From: Halanaerobiaceae bacterium ANBcell28
GTDB taxonomy: Bacteria > Bacillota > Halanaerobiia > Halanaerobiales > DTU029
DNA: 64,000 bases
Direction: 5' to 3'
Assembly (NCBI GenBank): GCA_037623315.1
Contig: JBBJJH010000005.1
Location: 104,932 to 168,931, forward strand
The position numbers were made by a program, and so were the translations under genes. Positions 62,503-64,000 of this stretch are shown one piece after another (the stretch's first letter is position 1; each line of letters opens with the position of its first letter). The notes under the pieces were generated by a model. That model made no database searches and was not told where the DNA came from. It saw only the letters and a list, made by a program, of their open reading frames with translations.

Positions 62503-63650
62503 GAACTGAAATAGTAAACTTTGAAGAATTATCTGATAGCAGAGAGATGATGACAGCCAGTGAACCAAACTTCATTATTATCTTTATCTATCTAATATTA
62601 GCAATTATCATAGCAGCATTTGTTTGGATGTGGTTTGGTGAAATAGATATCACTGTAAGAGCCACCGGAGTATTAAGACCGGCTACAAGTGTCAGTGTTA
62701 TCAGAAATATAAACGGAGGAGAAATAGTAGAGTTAAATTATTTTGAAGGAAAAGTAGTTTCACAGGGCGAACTATTATATCAAGTAGATTCAAGTAATAT
62801 GGAAAATCAAGTAGCAACAATTACAACAGAAAAAGATAAGTTACTATGTGATCTAGAAAACCTTCATCTTTTAGAAAAAAGTATTAATTTAGAAGAAAAT
62901 CTATTTTCAATAGATAATCTTGAATACTATAACCGTTATTTAATATATGAATATGAATTAGAGCAATTAGCTTTAGAATATAGTCAGGCAGAAAGAAGAT
63001 ATCAAAGAGAACAACAATTAAGTTCATCATCAACAACAGCCAGCAGACTGGAAGAGCTACAGAGTGCCTATAATATAAGTCGTATAAATTATATGCGTTA
63101 TCAAAGTGAAAGACTGGTTGCTATCAGCAATGAGATGGAGAGCAGAGAAAACACCTTATTACAGCTAGAGTCTCAGATAAGAGAATTAGAAAATAGCATA
63201 GCCTTAAATAGTGTGACAGCTCCTATCAATGGTATAGTTCAGCTATATAATGAATCTAATAAGGGAGATTATATGCCTGCAGAGATTGAAGTTTTACGGA
63301 TTATTCCAGATCAAGGCAGTGAGTATAGGATGGAAATCATGGTTGAAAACAAAGATATCAGTCATCTGGAACTAGGACAGGAAATCAGGTATCGTTTTCT
63401 TGCTTTGCCATTTAGGGAATATGGAGTACTTGAAGGTGAGATTGTCAGGATATCAAGAGATGCTCTTGCCAGTCAGGATAATCCTGATATGTCATATCGA
63501 GTAGAAGCAAGTATCAATGAGATTGAACTATATGATAGAAATGGAAGGGCTGTACAAGTAAAGCCTAGAATGATAGCTGAAAGCAGGGTAGTTATACGGC
63601 AGAAGAAGATATTATATTATGTTTTAGAAAAATTAGACTTCTTGTCATAG
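62499..63650 (+). CDS. HlyD-family export adaptor protein
   Basis: 383 aa. One helix (about 24-44, FIIIFIYLILAIIIAAFVWM), then the beta-barrel/lipoyl start ATGVLRPATSVSVIRNINGG. A long coiled coil follows (about 105-225, YELEQLALEYSQAERRYQRE), then the second lipoyl half VTAPINGIVQLYN and barrel segments. It couples the PCAT to the outside and would meet a TolC-like outer-membrane channel if the cell is diderm; none is encoded here. The start overlaps the transporter stop. Bases 62910-63640 appear identical to the pseudogene at 55567-56297. Confidence 0.93.
   Translation: MRTEIVNFEELSDSREMMTASEPNFIIIFIYLILAIIIAAFVWMWFGEIDITVRATGVLRPATSVSVIRNINGGEIVELNYFEGKVVSQGELLYQVDSSNMENQVATITTEKDKLLCDLENLHLLEKSINLEENLFSIDNLEYYNRYLIYEYELEQLALEYSQAERRYQREQQLSSSSTTASRLEELQSAYNISRINYMRYQSERLVAISNEMESRENTLLQLESQIRELENSIALNSVTAPINGIVQLYNESNKGDYMPAEIEVLRIIPDQGSEYRMEIMVENKDISHLELGQEIRYRFLALPFREYGVLEGEIVRISRDALASQDNPDMSYRVEASINEIELYDRNGRAVQVKPRMIAESRVVIRQKKILYYVLEKLDFLS
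62910..63640 (+). repeat. 731-bp direct repeat, apparently identical to 55567-56297
   Basis: Same length, no difference found by eye, and sharp edges: T/A at the left (55566/62909) and T/C at the right (56298/63641). The adaptor sequence just to the left differs at many sites. Confidence 0.85.
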
Positions 63651-63866
63651 AAATCTTGCTTTTTAAAGATATAAGTATTTCTGTAAGCATGGTATGTTCT
63701 GTAATTCATCACGCTTTTGGTCAGATTTTATATATACATTTAGAATTTTACCAGAAAGAAAACTGATTTTAATAGGAGTTAAGTTTTTAGATGTTTATTT
63801 TTTCAGAAAAATATGTTAAAATTAACATAGAATATTAAAGGGAAGTAAATTGGGGGTTAATAGTTT

Positions 63867-64000
63867 ATGAATAAAGATATATTAGACCCAAAAGTAGATT
63901 TTGTTTTTAAACAAATATTTGGCTCAGAGAATAACACAGATATATTAATTGCATTTTTAAATAGTGTATTTAAAACTAAAGGAACAAAAGATGAAATAGT
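63867..64000 (+). CDS. Rpn-family PD-(D/E)XK protein (N-terminal part)
   Basis: Begins MNKDILDPKVDFVFKQIFGS and SENNTDILIAFLNSVF, the opening of Rpn (recombination-promoting nuclease/putative transposase, PDDEXK) proteins; it runs off the right edge, so the catalytic residues are not visible. GGGGG lies about 10 nt before the ATG. An A/T-rich arm pair ATGTTAA/TTAACAT (63813-63828) lies upstream. Rpn proteins are RecA-independent DNA endonucleases that spread horizontally. An Rpn tail also follows the pseudo-adaptor at 56500, so the gene seems to belong to the duplicated block. Confidence 0.75.
   Translation, partial: MNKDILDPKVDFVFKQIFGSENNTDILIAFLNSVFKTKGTKDEI

Overview
The window is AT-rich (low G+C) bacterial DNA with Firmicutes-type Shine-Dalgarno sites (AGGAGG, GGGGG), frequent GTG/TTG starts and many intrinsic terminators. 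The order sigH-like / comF / cold shock / hpf / secA / prfB, the uvrB-uvrA-uvrC run, HPr kinase, a YesM/YesN two-component pair with an LplABC-type sugar transporter, and GH57/GT4 glycogen genes together suggest an anaerobic, saccharolytic member of the Halanaerobiales or a close relative. The taxonomic call is inference from gene content only.

About 1-51.2 kb is ordinary chromosome. 1-6.5 kb: stress, translation and secretion genes, with prfB carrying its programmed frameshift. 6.6-12.1 kb: envelope genes (DUF2993, DUF5693, csaB, tagA-like, YitT). 12.2-14.9 kb: an FtsEX-position pair whose ATPase has lost nearly every catalytic motif, followed by a C-terminal processing protease. 15-17 kb: an orphan GHKL kinase and an NlpC/P60 protein. 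17.3-24.8 kb: uvrB, uvrA and uvrC, with a LexA-like box before uvrB and a structured element between uvrB and uvrA. 25-36 kb: HAD phosphatase, LarA-family protein, sugar ABC importer with its two-component system, ferredoxin, LDH. 36-51 kb: glyA, ROK kinase, HPr kinase, carbohydrate-binding proteins, a leucine-rich-repeat lipoprotein, and a GH57 / GT4 / sugar-nucleotide group that looks like glycogen or polysaccharide synthesis.

51.2 kb to the end is an accessory region and the most unusual part. An apparently intact locus (56.7-64 kb) encodes a GAF-LuxR regulator, two 20-bp palindromic sites 50 bp apart in front of a promoter, two small peptides with textbook double-glycine leaders, a third leaderless membrane peptide with the same tail motif, a DUF3267 membrane protein with HExxH, a C39-peptidase ABC exporter (PCAT) and its HlyD-type adaptor, then an Rpn-family gene that runs off the window. 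Immediately before it (51.26-56.65 kb) lies a decayed relative of the same locus: the same leader DNA with the regulator removed, shuffled and partly inverted exporter fragments, an exporter/adaptor chimera, an Rpn tail, an IS1380-like scrap, a truncated and an intact CPBP protease, and two very long perfect palindromes. The two adaptor copies share 731 bp that look identical by eye while flanking parts have diverged, which suggests recent gene conversion.

A reasonable reading is a bacteriocin- or microcin-like (or signalling) peptide system that has been duplicated, with one copy eroding. The peptide cores do not match any class I can name.
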